Part shown: positions 48,317-58,151 of the stretch, piece after piece
Layout of the letters: each line of letters begins with the position of its first letter
How positions within the stretch are numbered: the stretch's first letter is position 1
Made by a program: the position numbers and the translations under genes
The notes under the pieces: generated by a model
Database searches by the model: none
Told to the model about the DNA's origin: nothing
The model's input: the letters and a program-made list of their open reading frames with translations, nothing else
Origin: F23-B02 sp963620985
Lineage (GTDB): Bacteria > Bacillota > Clostridia > Oscillospirales > Oscillospiraceae
NCBI GenBank assembly: GCA_963620985.1
Contig: CAVFCI010000002.1
Location: 28,274 to 92,273 of the forward strand
Direction: 5' to 3'
Length of the DNA: 64,000 bases

Positions 48317-49573
48317 ATGACGACTATGGAAATTCTCAGGCGGACAAAGGCCGCATGGCCCAGTGTCTGCAATGCCTCAGCCGACGAAAAAAACCGCATC
48401 CTATCGGCTATGGCCGACAGCTTGCAGGCGGAATGCGATGCTATCCTGCGCTGCAATGCCGAGGATATGGATGCCGCACGCGGCCATATCTCGGACGTGA
48501 TGCTCGACCGGCTCTATCTGGATCAGAGCCGCATCGACGGCATGGCCGAAGGTATCCGCGCGACCGTTGCGCTGCCGGATCACACAGGGCGCATTCTCGC
48601 TCAGATCGACCACCCCAACGGCATGAAGATATACAAAAAGCAGGTTCCGCTCGGTCTGGTCGCAATCATTTACGAGAGCCGTCCGAACGTCACCTCGGAC
48701 GCGGCAGCGCTCGCCATCAAGAGCGGCAACGTCTGCATGCTCCGCAGCGGCAAGGATGCCTTCCACACAGCCGGAGCCATTGTGGCTGCACTCAAGCATG
48801 GCATCGCGTCCGTGGGCGGCGATCCGGATATCGTCAACATCGTCGAGGATACCAGCCACCAAAGCGCTGCGGAGATCATGCAGGCCAAGGGGCTTGTCGA
48901 TCTGCTCATCCCACGCGGCGGAGCAGGACTCATCCGCGCCTGCGTGCAGAGCGCCACCGTGCCCTGCATTGAGACCGGCACCGGCATCTGCCATGTTTAT
49001 GTGGACGAATATGCCGACCTCGGCAAGGCTGTTCGCATCATTGAAAACGCCAAAACCAGCCGTCCTTCGGTCTGCAATGCAGAGGAGGTCTGCCTCGTGC
49101 ACAGGGCTGTTGCGCATACATTTCTGCCCTTGCTCAAGAAGGTGCTGGTCGATGACCGCGCTGCGAAGGGGCTCACGCCGGTCGAGCTGCGGCTCGATAC
49201 AGCTGCGGCGCAGATCATCGACGGCACGCCCGCTTCCGGCAAGGACTTTGACACGGAGTATCTGGACTATGTCCTTGCAGTCGGCGTGGTCGATAGTCTG
49301 GATGCCGCCATTGCGCATGTGCTTGAGCACTCGACGCACCACAGCGATGCCATTGTCACCGAGGATGCCGCAAGCGCCGAGCGCTTCATCAACGGCACGG
49401 ACAGCGCAGCGACCTATGTCAATGTCTCCACCCGCTTTACCGACGGCGGCGAGTTCGGTCTCGGCTGCGAAATGGGCATCTCAACGCAGAAGCTTCACGC
49501 CCGCGGTCCCATGGGGCTCGATGAGCTTAGCACCTATAAGTATATCATCCGCGGCGACGGACAGATACGCTGA
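48317..49573 (+). CDS. proA: Glutamate-5-semialdehyde dehydrogenase
   Basis: 418 residues. Reduces glutamyl-5-phosphate with NADPH. VPLGLVAIIYESRPNVTSDA, LRSGKDAF, LIPRGGAGLIRACVQ, catalytic Cys in SRPSVCNAEEVCLVH, STHHSDAIVTED and NVSTRFTDGGEFGLG. Complete. proC is not in this operon. Confidence 0.97.
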   Translation: MTTMEILRRTKAAWPSVCNASADEKNRILSAMADSLQAECDAILRCNAEDMDAARGHISDVMLDRLYLDQSRIDGMAEGIRATVALPDHTGRILAQIDHPNGMKIYKKQVPLGLVAIIYESRPNVTSDAAALAIKSGNVCMLRSGKDAFHTAGAIVAALKHGIASVGGDPDIVNIVEDTSHQSAAEIMQAKGLVDLLIPRGGAGLIRACVQSATVPCIETGTGICHVYVDEYADLGKAVRIIENAKTSRPSVCNAEEVCLVHRAVAHTFLPLLKKVLVDDRAAKGLTPVELRLDTAAAQIIDGTPASGKDFDTEYLDYVLAVGVVDSLDAAIAHVLEHSTHHSDAIVTEDAASAERFINGTDSAATYVNVSTRFTDGGEFGLGCEMGISTQKLHARGPMGLDELSTYKYIIRGDGQIR

Positions 49574-49626
49574 GGAAGCCTCCCTGCTATCAATAGCAAC
49601 ACCGCAATTACAGTCTAACGAAATAC

Positions 49627-49668
49627 GAGAAGCCACCGGCAGTAAACCGGTGGCTTCTCGTGGTTTTT
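49627..49668 (+). terminator. proBA terminator
   Basis: 13-bp perfect stem GAGAAGCCACCGG/CCGGTGGCTTCTC, followed after GTGG by TTTTT. Confidence 0.85.
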
Positions 49669-49691
49669 CGTTATCTATTTATTGTCAGACG

Positions 49692-50492
49692 TCAGAGCAG
49701 ACGGCGGCTGATATCACAGCAGGCATCTTTCAGGCAGGCAACGATCCTATCGTCGCCGAGCTCATGCATATGCCCTGCAAATCCGCTGACGCTCATTGCC
49801 ATCACAGCATTGCCCTTTCCGTCCAGAACCGGACAGGCAATACAGTAGAGTCCGTACTCGTTTTCTTCATTGTCGATCGCATAGCCGAGCTCTCGGATCC
49901 TGTGTATCTCGGCAATAAAGTCATCCGGATTTGAAATGCTGCGTTTTGTGCGCTTTGTGAATTGGAAGGTTCGTATAAGCGCCTCGTCGTAGTCCGGGGA
50001 AAACGCCAGCAGCGCCTTTCCTATGCCTGAGTAATAGCACAAATAGGGTCTTCCGAGTGATTCGGTTGAGCGCAGTTTCCTCCCTGCGGCACGCTCCTGA
50101 AGAAGCGTTATGGCGCGATAGCCGTTTTCAGCCGTCTGTCCGTCCAGGACGCGAACGCCAATGTTCACCGTCTCCTGCGTCTGCTCCGCAATGCGCATAG
50201 CATACGGCTTGGCCAGCTGGATCAGCGTGGAATCCTCCTCAATGGATTTGCCGAGCATATAAACATTATAACCTAAGCTGTATTTTGCACTGTCCGCATT
50301 CTGTGCCAGATATCCGCGCTCCTTGAGCGTTGTGACTACTCGATGCGTGGTGCTTTGGTACTCTCCGAGAAGCGCCGCGATCTCATTGACCCCCATTGGG
50401 CGGTTTTCCCGATAGAGCACCTCCAAAACGTTCAGCGCACGTTCCACCGCAGCAATGCCGGTGGTTTTTTTCTCCGAGCTTGTTTTCTGCAT
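49692..50492 (-). CDS. IclR-family transcription regulator
   Basis: 266 residues from ATG 50492 (AGGAAATGTAAT before it). N-terminal winged HTH (VERALNVLEVLYRENRPMGV, NEIAALLGEYQSTTHRVV), then the IclR effector domain with ETVNIGVRVLDGQ, YYSGIGKALLAF, ELGYAIDNEENEYGLYCIA and PVLDGKGNAVMAMSVSG. It closes the leftward amino-acid fermentation operon; two IclR-type palindromes lie in the operon leader at 59390-59408 and 59494-59511. Control of the operon in response to a 2-oxo acid or product is inferred. Confidence 0.92.
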   Translation of the reverse strand: MQKTSSEKKTTGIAAVERALNVLEVLYRENRPMGVNEIAALLGEYQSTTHRVVTTLKERGYLAQNADSAKYSLGYNVYMLGKSIEEDSTLIQLAKPYAMRIAEQTQETVNIGVRVLDGQTAENGYRAITLLQERAAGRKLRSTESLGRPYLCYYSGIGKALLAFSPDYDEALIRTFQFTKRTKRSISNPDDFIAEIHRIRELGYAIDNEENEYGLYCIACPVLDGKGNAVMAMSVSGFAGHMHELGDDRIVACLKDACCDISRRLL

Positions 50493-50625
50493 ATTACATT
50501 TCCTTTTGCTTCGCCGCGAGCATGACTGCACGAGCGTGATAAAAGCTTATTTGTTATATCTTGGTCAGTATATCATCTTCGTGCCGTGCAGTCAAGACTC
50601 TCAGCTCAAAGGAAAGCTCATGCGT

Positions 50626-51954
50626 TTATACCTCTGCGCCCTGCGCCGCTTTTCCGAGCAGCAGCTTGCTCTTCTTTTTGCTTGAAAGGAAGTAGAGCAG
50701 TGCGAGAGTGCCGATGACGGCGACACCGATACCGTACAGGAAGATAGGCGTATAAGCCGCATTGCCGCCGGCATCGAGCCACTTGCCGAACATGGCATGC
50801 TCGAAAACATCGGGTATATAGCCGATGGCGGAGCCAAAGCAGACGGCCGAGGCTGCGAGGTGCGCAGGAACCTTGCCCTCTGACGGAATGGCGAACTGAA
50901 CGCCGTAGCACATACCGTTGAACCATGCCGTGATGAGGACTATCGCCATCAGAAGCGGGAGCTTCAGTGCTCCAGCAGGCAGCATGATGATCGCGAGCAG
51001 GCAGGCTGCGGCTGCGATGTTGCCGACAACAACGACCTTGCTGGCAGACCCGATCTTATCGGCAATAAAGCCGCCGACGGGAGCGCCGATCGCCTGCATT
51101 CCGTAGCTGCGCATGACCGACAGCACAACGCCGAAGGTCACGGTGATACCAAGAACGTCAGTGAAATAGGTCGTGGTGTAGCTCACGGATATCTGCAGGC
51201 CGTAAACGCAGAACAGGCAGATGCCGAAGATCCAGACAGATTTGTATTTTGCGACCTCCCTGAAATCAGCAAGCAGACCCTTGATGCCGGCAGGGCGCTG
51301 CGCATCCGAGTCGTCTAGAATGACCCAGCCGTTTTCCTCCTGCTCCTTCTGCGCAGCACGCACTGCGCAGTAGCAGAATGTTGCAATAACAAAGCACAGG
51401 ATGCCGAAGAACACGAATACTGCGCGCATGCCCTGACCGTCGCTGATTGAGGAGAAGTGGTCATACACGGGAACCATCGCCATGTTGATGACAAAGTAGC
51501 CTACGCCGGAAATGCCGGAATACAGGCCGTTTGCCCTGCCCTGATATTCCGCGGGGGCGAGGATGCGCAGTCCCTTGAATATTGCGCCCCAGAACATGAA
51601 TAGGCTTGTGAAGATAAGTGCGCACCACACTATTGCGGTAGTCAGATAGCTCGGAAACAGAACGATCAGGAAGCACAGCAATCCTGTTCCGATAGTTGAA
51701 AGCAGCAGTATTTTCTTAACATCGAATTTCTCAGCCAGCAGGCCGCCGATCGGCAGCGAAAAGACCTCGCCCAGACCGTATATCGTCATCAGAAGGCCGA
51801 GTTGCTCATTGGTGCAGCCCGTCAGCTCAAGCATACCGTAGTAAAACGTATACTTGATGTAGGGGATCGTAAAAACTATGGAGTTCAGCAGGCCTATTGA
51901 TGCAATGGCGAGCAGAACCTTCGGTGTCAGCCGGAACGGTTTACTTTCTAACAT
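50626..51954 (-). CDS. Major facilitator superfamily transporter
   Basis: 442 residues, twelve predicted membrane helices. Loop 2-3 region LPIGGLLAEKFDVKKILLL is the usual MFS motif A position; MTIYGLGEVFSLPIGG precedes it. Resembles OFA/nitrate-type or organic-anion carriers. It follows an NhaC-type antiporter by 33 nt in the operon; uptake of an amino or keto acid or export of the resulting organic acid is the likely role. Confidence 0.88.
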   Translation of the reverse strand: MLESKPFRLTPKVLLAIASIGLLNSIVFTIPYIKYTFYYGMLELTGCTNEQLGLLMTIYGLGEVFSLPIGGLLAEKFDVKKILLLSTIGTGLLCFLIVLFPSYLTTAIVWCALIFTSLFMFWGAIFKGLRILAPAEYQGRANGLYSGISGVGYFVINMAMVPVYDHFSSISDGQGMRAVFVFFGILCFVIATFCYCAVRAAQKEQEENGWVILDDSDAQRPAGIKGLLADFREVAKYKSVWIFGICLFCVYGLQISVSYTTTYFTDVLGITVTFGVVLSVMRSYGMQAIGAPVGGFIADKIGSASKVVVVGNIAAAACLLAIIMLPAGALKLPLLMAIVLITAWFNGMCYGVQFAIPSEGKVPAHLAASAVCFGSAIGYIPDVFEHAMFGKWLDAGGNAAYTPIFLYGIGVAVIGTLALLYFLSSKKKSKLLLGKAAQGAEV

Positions 51955-51987
51955 AGGGGTTCCTCCTTGTCTAAAATTAAATCCTCT

Positions 51988-53415
51988 TTATTTCCCGCCG
52001 GAGCGGTCTGCTATTTCTGCCGTATCTGCATCCTTTCGCATTGTGATGCTGATGCCTGTCACCGCAAGGAAGATCGAAACAAGCGGCGAGAGCATGGAGA
52101 AGAAGCAGTACGGAAGGTAGGTAAGCGTAGGAATGCCGAGAGCCGCGACCATTACAGCCGCGCAGGAGCTCCACGGGACAAGCGGAGACGTAACAGTCGC
52201 CGAGTCCTCCAGCGCCCGTGAGAGGTTTTGAGGCGCGAGCCCTCGCTCCTCATAGGATTTTCGGTACATCTTTCCCGGAAGGATAATACCGAGATACTGG
52301 TCGCCGGTGATGAGGTTCACTCCGAGGCAGGTGAACACCGTACAGATGATCAGTCCTCGTGTGCCCCGCGCTATGCGCAGCACACGCTGCGCCAGAACAT
52401 GCAGTATCTGCGTTGCATCCAGCACGCTGCCGAAGCAGATGGCGCAGAGCGTCAGCGACATGGACCACATCATGTTCTGGATACCGCCGCCGGAGAGCAG
52501 CGTTGACATCATCTCATTTTCGCTTTCAAACGTAAAGCCGTAGTTGAGCGCAGTGACGATATCTGCAAGACTGTTATGCTGGAACAGCGCACAGCAGACC
52601 GCGCCAAGCACTACGCCGAGGAACAGGCTCGGCACAGCGGGCTTTTTCAGAACGCCCATTACGATGACCGAAACCGGAACCAGCAGCAGAACCGGCGAGA
52701 TAGTGAAGCCTGAACTGATGATCTCCTCGATCTGCGAGATCAGGCTCAGATCAGCCGTGCCGGTCCGACCGTACTTCATGCCGAGCACGGTGAAGATCAC
52801 CGCGGAAATACCCAGCGAGATACCGCTGCTGACAAGCATATGGCGGACATGCTCGAAGAGCGTGGCTCCCGACACAGCCGGAGCAAGGTTTGTCGTATCG
52901 GACAGCGGGGATATTTTATCTCCGAAATACGCGCCCGAGATGACGGCACCCGCCGTCATAGGCATCGGAACACCGAAGCCCGCGCCGACGCCGAGAAACA
53001 CAACGCCGATGGTTCCGACGGTCGTCCAGCTGCTGCCGGTGGAAAGAGATATGAGTGAGCTGATAAGCAGCGCGATCAGAAGAAAGAACTTCGGATTTAT
53101 CACCTTCAGGCCGTAGTAGATCAGTGTCGGCACGATGCCGCCCATAGTCCAGATGGCGATCATCATGCCGATGATGCCGAAGATAAGGATAGTCGGAGCG
53201 ATCTCTCGGATGCCATGTGCTATTGCTTCCATCAGCATATCCCAGTCAAGGTGCAGGACACAGATGGCAAACAGAGAGATCAGCGCAGTGGAGATTATCA
53301 GCGGGATGTGCGCATCTCCGTGCAGCACAACGATCGTGTACATCAGCAGGAGCAGCGCCATACATGTGAGAAGCAAGCTTTGTAACGTTGTCGGTTTTCT
53401 AACATTTTTCTCCAT
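51988..53415 (-). CDS. NhaC-family Na+/H+ antiporter
   Basis: 475 residues, about eleven to twelve membrane segments. Family marks: LSTGSSWTTVGTIGVVFLG, SGAYFGDKISPLSDTTNLAP, ATVTSPLVPWSSCAAVM. NhaC/MleN members exchange Na+ and H+, some together with malate/lactate, so a solute-coupled antiporter is possible. Position after the acyl-CoA synthetase suggests it balances ion flux for the fermentation or exports the acid. Confidence 0.92.
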   Translation of the reverse strand: MEKNVRKPTTLQSLLLTCMALLLLMYTIVVLHGDAHIPLIISTALISLFAICVLHLDWDMLMEAIAHGIREIAPTILIFGIIGMMIAIWTMGGIVPTLIYYGLKVINPKFFLLIALLISSLISLSTGSSWTTVGTIGVVFLGVGAGFGVPMPMTAGAVISGAYFGDKISPLSDTTNLAPAVSGATLFEHVRHMLVSSGISLGISAVIFTVLGMKYGRTGTADLSLISQIEEIISSGFTISPVLLLVPVSVIVMGVLKKPAVPSLFLGVVLGAVCCALFQHNSLADIVTALNYGFTFESENEMMSTLLSGGGIQNMMWSMSLTLCAICFGSVLDATQILHVLAQRVLRIARGTRGLIICTVFTCLGVNLITGDQYLGIILPGKMYRKSYEERGLAPQNLSRALEDSATVTSPLVPWSSCAAVMVAALGIPTLTYLPYCFFSMLSPLVSIFLAVTGISITMRKDADTAEIADRSGGK

Positions 53416-53434
53416 AGCGTAGCCTTTCCCGGTT

Positions 53435-55546
53435 TTATTGATACCGGATCACGAGTGCATCCGCCACGGCGGCACCCTCTCCCTCGGGGTAGACGAATAC
53501 GGGGTTCATATCCATCTCCGCGAGATCGTTCCTGTGCTGCACGGCAAAGTCGCCGACGCGCACAAGCATATCCGCGAGAGCGTCCACATCCAGCTTTTTC
53601 TGTCCGCGATAGCCGTTCATAATGCGGTACGCTTTCAGTGAGCCGATCATGGCAAGCGCATTCTTTTTTGTCAGCGGCGCAGGGAATACGGCGGCATCCT
53701 TGAACACCTCGGTGAACACGCCGCCCATGCCGCAAAGCACCATTGGGCCGAAGGATGGATCGTTCGTCACGCCGACGATCATCTCCGTGCCGGATTTGAG
53801 CATCTCCTGCACCAGAACGCCGTTGATCCGAGCATCGGGACAGCTCGTCCGGCAGTTGGAGAGTATCTCATTATACGCAGCGCGTACCTGCGCTGCATTC
53901 TTCAGGTTCAGCTTCACGCCGCCCGCGTCGGTCTTATGCAGTATATCAGGGGACTCCACCTTCATAACTACCGGATAGCCAAGCTTCTCCGCCGCCGCGA
54001 CCGCGAGCTCTTCGTTCTCGGCTACGGTCTCTCTCGGCACGGGGATACCGCCGGTACCCAGCAGCTCCTTTGAGGCATGCTCTGACAGAGCGGTCTTTGT
54101 CCCTTTGCCGAAGGCATCGGGAACGGCATTCTCAAGTCTGGTGATGTCCGTGTTTTTAAGGAAGTTCACATACCCGGCAAGCTTTGCAATGTGCTTGTAG
54201 CCGTAGCTGCACGGCGCCGTTACGGGAATGCCCGCCTCCTTCAGCGCTTCAACATACTCCGGCATTCTGCCGGATTCGACCGCCGGAATAACTATGACGG
54301 GCTTTGTGACCCTCCCCTCCTTTTTAAGCTTGATAAGTCCTTCGGACATGTGCTTTACACAGAGGTCGGTCAGCTTATTTACTATGGTGATGCCGACGAC
54401 CGCCATGTCGAAATTCGCGTCGTTTATTATGATCTCCGCCGCATCAGCAAACTGATCCGTGTCGTAGCATATATCCGCCGTGGTGTCCAACGGATTATTT
54501 ATCGTTGCAAACTCAGCAAGCACCTTGGAGAGCTTTTCCTTCCCCTCGGGTGTAAAATCGGGGTAGTTTATGCCGCAGGCCGCACCGACATCACAGGCGA
54601 CTCCGTTTTCTCCGCCCGAGCCGTTGAGCGAGACCACGCGGTCTCCTTCCGGCAGCGACGGGAGTGTTGCGAACAGATTGGCAAGGCTTGCAAGATCCTC
54701 GAGATCATCCACGCGGATGACGCCGTACTTTTTGAATATTGCCTCGAACGCCGCATCCGAGCCGGAAAGGCTTCCAGTATGCGAGGCGGCGGATCTGCTG
54801 CCTTTTTCCGATCTGCCGACCTTCAGCAGAATTACCGGCTTTCTTTTCAGCGCCGCCTTCTTCAGCGTCTCCACAAATTTCTTCGGATTTGAAACACCCT
54901 CGATGTATGAGACGATAACGCTGGTGTTCTCGTCATCGACGAGGAAGTCCATATAATCGACTACCTCTACGATCTTGCTGTTGCCGCAGGAGATCACATA
55001 GGAAAAGTCCGTTTTGCCGCTGTCCATCAGCAGCGTGCATATCATGCCGCTCTGTGATATCAGTCCGACCTTGCCGGCTCTGCGCGGTATATCCGTCATG
55101 AAGCCCATCGCCGGAATGTTGTCCAGAACATTGACATATCCTGCGCAGTTCGGACCCATAACCGCGATATCCAGCTCCTTGCAGAGCGCCTTGAGCGACT
55201 GCTCTGCGGCTCTGTCCTCCGGCTTTCCCGTCTCACCGTAGCCGGCTGCAAAGACGACCGCCGCCTTTGCCCCCTTTGCCGCGGCCTGACGCAGCAGACC
55301 CTCCACGGTATTCTTCGCCGTTGCAAGAATGACCATGTCGATCTCCTCGGGGATATCGGCAAGACTGTGGAAGCACTTATGCCCGAAAACAAGGTCTCTT
55401 CCCGGATTAACAAGGTAGACATCATGCTCCAGACGCTCCGGCGCATAGGTCTCCATAAGCTTGACCGCGAAGCCGCCGTAGGTCTCCTTTTCCGTCGCAC
55501 CGACGATGGCGATCTTCTTCGGTCTGAGCAGTTTTGTCAGATCCAA
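53435..55546 (-). CDS. ADP-forming acyl-CoA synthetase (alpha-beta fusion)
   Basis: 703 residues. Alpha part: Rossmann CoA-binding (IAIVGATEKETYGGFAVKLM), ligase domain with GPNCAGYVN, GLISQSGMICTLL and the phospho-His motif SAASHTGSLSGSD. Beta part (from about 475): ATP-grasp with GYPVVMKVESPDILHKTDAG and NGVLVQEMLKSGTEMIVG, FGPMVLCGMGGVFTEV. Converts acyl-CoA + ADP + Pi to acid + CoA + ATP. Best known from Archaea; here it completes an oxidoreductase pathway and yields ATP without acetate kinase. Start follows GGAGGTCGCAC. Confidence 0.94.
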   Translation of the reverse strand: MDLTKLLRPKKIAIVGATEKETYGGFAVKLMETYAPERLEHDVYLVNPGRDLVFGHKCFHSLADIPEEIDMVILATAKNTVEGLLRQAAAKGAKAAVVFAAGYGETGKPEDRAAEQSLKALCKELDIAVMGPNCAGYVNVLDNIPAMGFMTDIPRRAGKVGLISQSGMICTLLMDSGKTDFSYVISCGNSKIVEVVDYMDFLVDDENTSVIVSYIEGVSNPKKFVETLKKAALKRKPVILLKVGRSEKGSRSAASHTGSLSGSDAAFEAIFKKYGVIRVDDLEDLASLANLFATLPSLPEGDRVVSLNGSGGENGVACDVGAACGINYPDFTPEGKEKLSKVLAEFATINNPLDTTADICYDTDQFADAAEIIINDANFDMAVVGITIVNKLTDLCVKHMSEGLIKLKKEGRVTKPVIVIPAVESGRMPEYVEALKEAGIPVTAPCSYGYKHIAKLAGYVNFLKNTDITRLENAVPDAFGKGTKTALSEHASKELLGTGGIPVPRETVAENEELAVAAAEKLGYPVVMKVESPDILHKTDAGGVKLNLKNAAQVRAAYNEILSNCRTSCPDARINGVLVQEMLKSGTEMIVGVTNDPSFGPMVLCGMGGVFTEVFKDAAVFPAPLTKKNALAMIGSLKAYRIMNGYRGQKKLDVDALADMLVRVGDFAVQHRNDLAEMDMNPVFVYPEGEGAAVADALVIRYQ

Positions 55547-55562
55547 TGTGCGACCTCCCTTC

Positions 55563-56102
55563 TCAGTTCAGCTCGTAGCCCGTCATAAAGGCCTCCACGT
55601 TCTTCGCATTGAACTTCCCCTTGCCGGAATGGTCAAAGTATTCGTTCATCGAAGCGGCAAATTCCTCACCCGTGAACAGACCGGTTTTTTTGCAGAAATA
55701 TCCCAGCATACAGATGTTTGCCGCCCGCTCGTTTTTAAGCGAGATCGCAAGCTCCGTGACAGGTGCGCGAAGCACCGTGATATCAGTCCGCGTGAGCTTG
55801 CTCTCATCGATCAGCGAGGTGTTCACAAAAACCATTCCTTCCGGCTTGACTGCCGGCAGGAAGCGCTCCAGCGCCGGTGCATTCAGCGCCATCAGGATAT
55901 CCGGATGGTCGGCATAGGGGCTTGCGATCCTTTCATCGGATATGATCACGTTGCAGTTTGCGGAGCCGCCGCGCATCTCATTGCCGTAAGAGGGAAACCA
56001 TGTCACCTTTTTCCCCTGCTTATAGGCCGCATAAAGCATCAGCTTTCCGGCGGTCAGCACGCCCTGTCCGCCAAAGCCTGCACATACAATTTCCTTTAAC
56101 AT
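55563..56102 (-). CDS. 2-oxoacid:ferredoxin oxidoreductase, gamma subunit
   Basis: 179 residues, KorC/VorC-like. CAGFGGQGVLTAGKLMLYAA at the N-terminus, WFPSYGNEMRGGSANCNVI, and IMALNAPALERFLP are typical of the gamma domain. Encoded last of the four subunits, 11 nt after beta. Ribosome site AGGAGGGCAGGC. Confidence 0.93.
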   Translation of the reverse strand: MLKEIVCAGFGGQGVLTAGKLMLYAAYKQGKKVTWFPSYGNEMRGGSANCNVIISDERIASPYADHPDILMALNAPALERFLPAVKPEGMVFVNTSLIDESKLTRTDITVLRAPVTELAISLKNERAANICMLGYFCKKTGLFTGEEFAASMNEYFDHSGKGKFNAKNVEAFMTGYELN

Positions 56103-56113
56103 GCCTGCCCTCC

Positions 56114-56848
56114 TTATCTGTCGATGATCTCGCCCATTTCGTAGCGCTTCATCAGTTCATTTTCAATGCGCTGCATCGCCTTCGGAGGGGTCAGTCCCCA
56201 GTTCGTCGGGCAGGGCACCAGCACTTCCACGAGCGAAAAGCCTTTCTTGTCGCGCTGCTTCTCAAGCGCCTTGCGCACAGCCTTCTTTGTTTTTGCGACC
56301 TCGGCGGGGTTTGTCACCGTCGTCCTCGCCAGATACGCGATCGGAAGATTCCGCATCACAGTCACCACATCAAGGTCGAGTCCGTGATCCTCTTCCGTGC
56401 GGCCAAGCGGCGTTGAAGCTGTCCACTGTCCGAGCTGCGTCGTCGGTGCGAGCTGGCCGCCCGTCATTCCGTAGCAGGTGTTGTTCATTACGAAGAACGT
56501 CACGTTCTCGTTGCGCGTTGCCGCTGCCATTGTCTCGCCGAGGCCGATGGCGTATGCACCGCCGTCTCCGGCGATCGTAAGGCAGTATTTATCCGGCCGG
56601 ACGCGCTTCATCGCCGTGAGCGCCGCACCCATCTTGCCGTGCGGCGGAACGATCGCATCCACGGCCATGCTGTACTGGAACTGATGATTGCAGCCGATAT
56701 CCGAGCAGATGATCGTATCCTGAATGATGTCCATCTCGGTAAGCACCTCGCCGAGGATCCGGTCGAAAAGGGAATGTCCGCAGCCTGCGCAGAACATATT
56801 CTCGCACTTCATGATAGGAGGTGCTTTTTTTGCCGTTACTCTTGCCAT
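56114..56848 (-). CDS. 2-oxoacid:ferredoxin oxidoreductase, beta (TPP) subunit
   Basis: 244 residues. CAGCGHSLFDRILGEVL opening, DIGCNHQF, PPHGKMGAALTAMKRVRP, TPP-Mg motif AGDGGAYAIGLGE with MNNTCYGMTGGQ, and TASTPLGR. It carries no [4Fe-4S] ferredoxin domain, which is supplied by the separate delta subunit. Begins right after the alpha gene. Confidence 0.95.
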   Translation of the reverse strand: MARVTAKKAPPIMKCENMFCAGCGHSLFDRILGEVLTEMDIIQDTIICSDIGCNHQFQYSMAVDAIVPPHGKMGAALTAMKRVRPDKYCLTIAGDGGAYAIGLGETMAAATRNENVTFFVMNNTCYGMTGGQLAPTTQLGQWTASTPLGRTEEDHGLDLDVVTVMRNLPIAYLARTTVTNPAEVAKTKKAVRKALEKQRDKKGFSLVEVLVPCPTNWGLTPPKAMQRIENELMKRYEMGEIIDR

Positions 56849-56849
56849 T

Positions 56850-57929
56850 TTAAAATACCTCCTGTTTTTCCGCCTTGCCGCTCAGGATATCCTGTGCGAA
56901 GGCGATCAGATCGTCGATCGCGGGTACTTTTTGCGCCGTAGCGATCACATAGGTCGGGATGCGGTTCTCACTGTAAAGAATCACGTCCTCACGAAGCTGA
57001 CCCATCATATTCATCTCAACCGTGACAAGCGCCTTGCAGTCCCCTGAAAGCTCCGCGAATGCCTTACGCGGGAACGGCCAAAGGGTGATCGGACGGATCA
57101 GTCCGAGCCTGATGCCCCGCGCTCTCGCCTGACGGACAGCGCCCTCCGCCACGCGGGACGAGATGCCGTAGGCAACAAATACGACCTCTGCGTCTTCTGC
57201 CTGAATGGATTCCCAGCGCTGCTCCTCAGCGATAATCCTGCGGCACTTGTCCAGATATTTTTTGTTCCAGCCGTCAATATCCTCGTTATAGGTTTTATCT
57301 GTAACGACCTTGTTCTTCTCACCGATCGGAGTGCCTCGCACCGCCCAGTCGTACCGGTCGATGCTGTACTCCTTGTAGGGGCGCGCCTGACACGGCTCGA
57401 TCATCTGGCCTATCGTCGCGTCGGAGAGGATAAGCACGGGGTGCATCCATTTTTCCGCCAGCTCGAAGGACTCGTAGGCCATGTCCATGTTCTCCTGCAC
57501 GCTGTTCGGAGCCAGCGTGATAAGATGATAGTCGCCGTTGCCGCCGCCCTTGACAGCCTGCCAATAGTTATCCTGACCTGCGCCGATGAAGCCGTCGCCG
57601 ATGCCGTAACGCTGTACACATGCAACTACGCAGGGCAGCTCCGCGCTGACCCAGTATGCGATGCCCTCCTGCTTGAGCGAAAAGCCCGGTCCGGAGGATG
57701 AGGTCAATGCTCTCGCGCCGAGTGCTCTGGCCGCGAACACCATATTGACACTGGCGATTTCCGACTCGCCCTGAACGAACACTCCGCCGACCTCCTTCTG
57801 GCGCTTGCCCATCCATTCCAGTATCTCACTCTGCGGCGTGATCGGATAGCCTGCATAAAAGCGGCAGCCGCCGCGGATCGCGCCCTCGGCAAGGGCTTCG
57901 TTGCCCTTGACTAACAATGTTTCCGTCAT
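56850..57929 (-). CDS. 2-oxoacid:ferredoxin oxidoreductase, alpha subunit (KorA/VorB-like)
   Basis: 359 residues. GGCRFYAGYPITPQSEILEW, ESEIASVNMVFAARALGARA, TSSSGPGFSLKQEGIAY, APNSVQENMDMAYESFELAE, and LSDATIGQMIEP. Close in layout to VorB of 3-methyl-2-oxobutanoate dehydrogenase and KorA. With an upstream aminotransferase, branched-chain or 2-aminoadipate-type keto acids are likely substrates; exact specificity cannot be read off. Confidence 0.94.
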   Translation of the reverse strand: MTETLLVKGNEALAEGAIRGGCRFYAGYPITPQSEILEWMGKRQKEVGGVFVQGESEIASVNMVFAARALGARALTSSSGPGFSLKQEGIAYWVSAELPCVVACVQRYGIGDGFIGAGQDNYWQAVKGGGNGDYHLITLAPNSVQENMDMAYESFELAEKWMHPVLILSDATIGQMIEPCQARPYKEYSIDRYDWAVRGTPIGEKNKVVTDKTYNEDIDGWNKKYLDKCRRIIAEEQRWESIQAEDAEVVFVAYGISSRVAEGAVRQARARGIRLGLIRPITLWPFPRKAFAELSGDCKALVTVEMNMMGQLREDVILYSENRIPTYVIATAQKVPAIDDLIAFAQDILSGKAEKQEVF

Positions 57930-57940
57930 AGCTTTTCCTC

Positions 57941-58138
57941 CTAAAGAATTTCAAAAACAAGGTCCGGACACATTGCATAGCAGCTTCCGCACTGCACACA
58001 CGCTTCCTGATCGACCTGAACCGTTACAACACCCTTGCCATTGGTATAGTCCGACAGGGAGATGGCGCCCTTCTTGCAGTTTTCGATGCACAGGTAACAG
58101 CCCTTGCACCGCTCTACACTCAATTTAACCTTTTCCAC
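57941..58138 (-). CDS. 2-oxoacid:ferredoxin oxidoreductase, delta (2[4Fe-4S]) subunit
   Basis: 65 residues with two ferredoxin motifs, CKGCYLCIENC and CVQCGSCYAMC. Passes electrons from the TPP subunit to free ferredoxin. First subunit gene of the four, 13 nt after the aminotransferase gene, ribosome site GAGGAAGC. Confidence 0.95.
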   Translation of the reverse strand: MEKVKLSVERCKGCYLCIENCKKGAISLSDYTNGKGVVTVQVDQEACVQCGSCYAMCPDLVFEIL

Positions 58139-58151
58139 TTTTGCTTCCTCC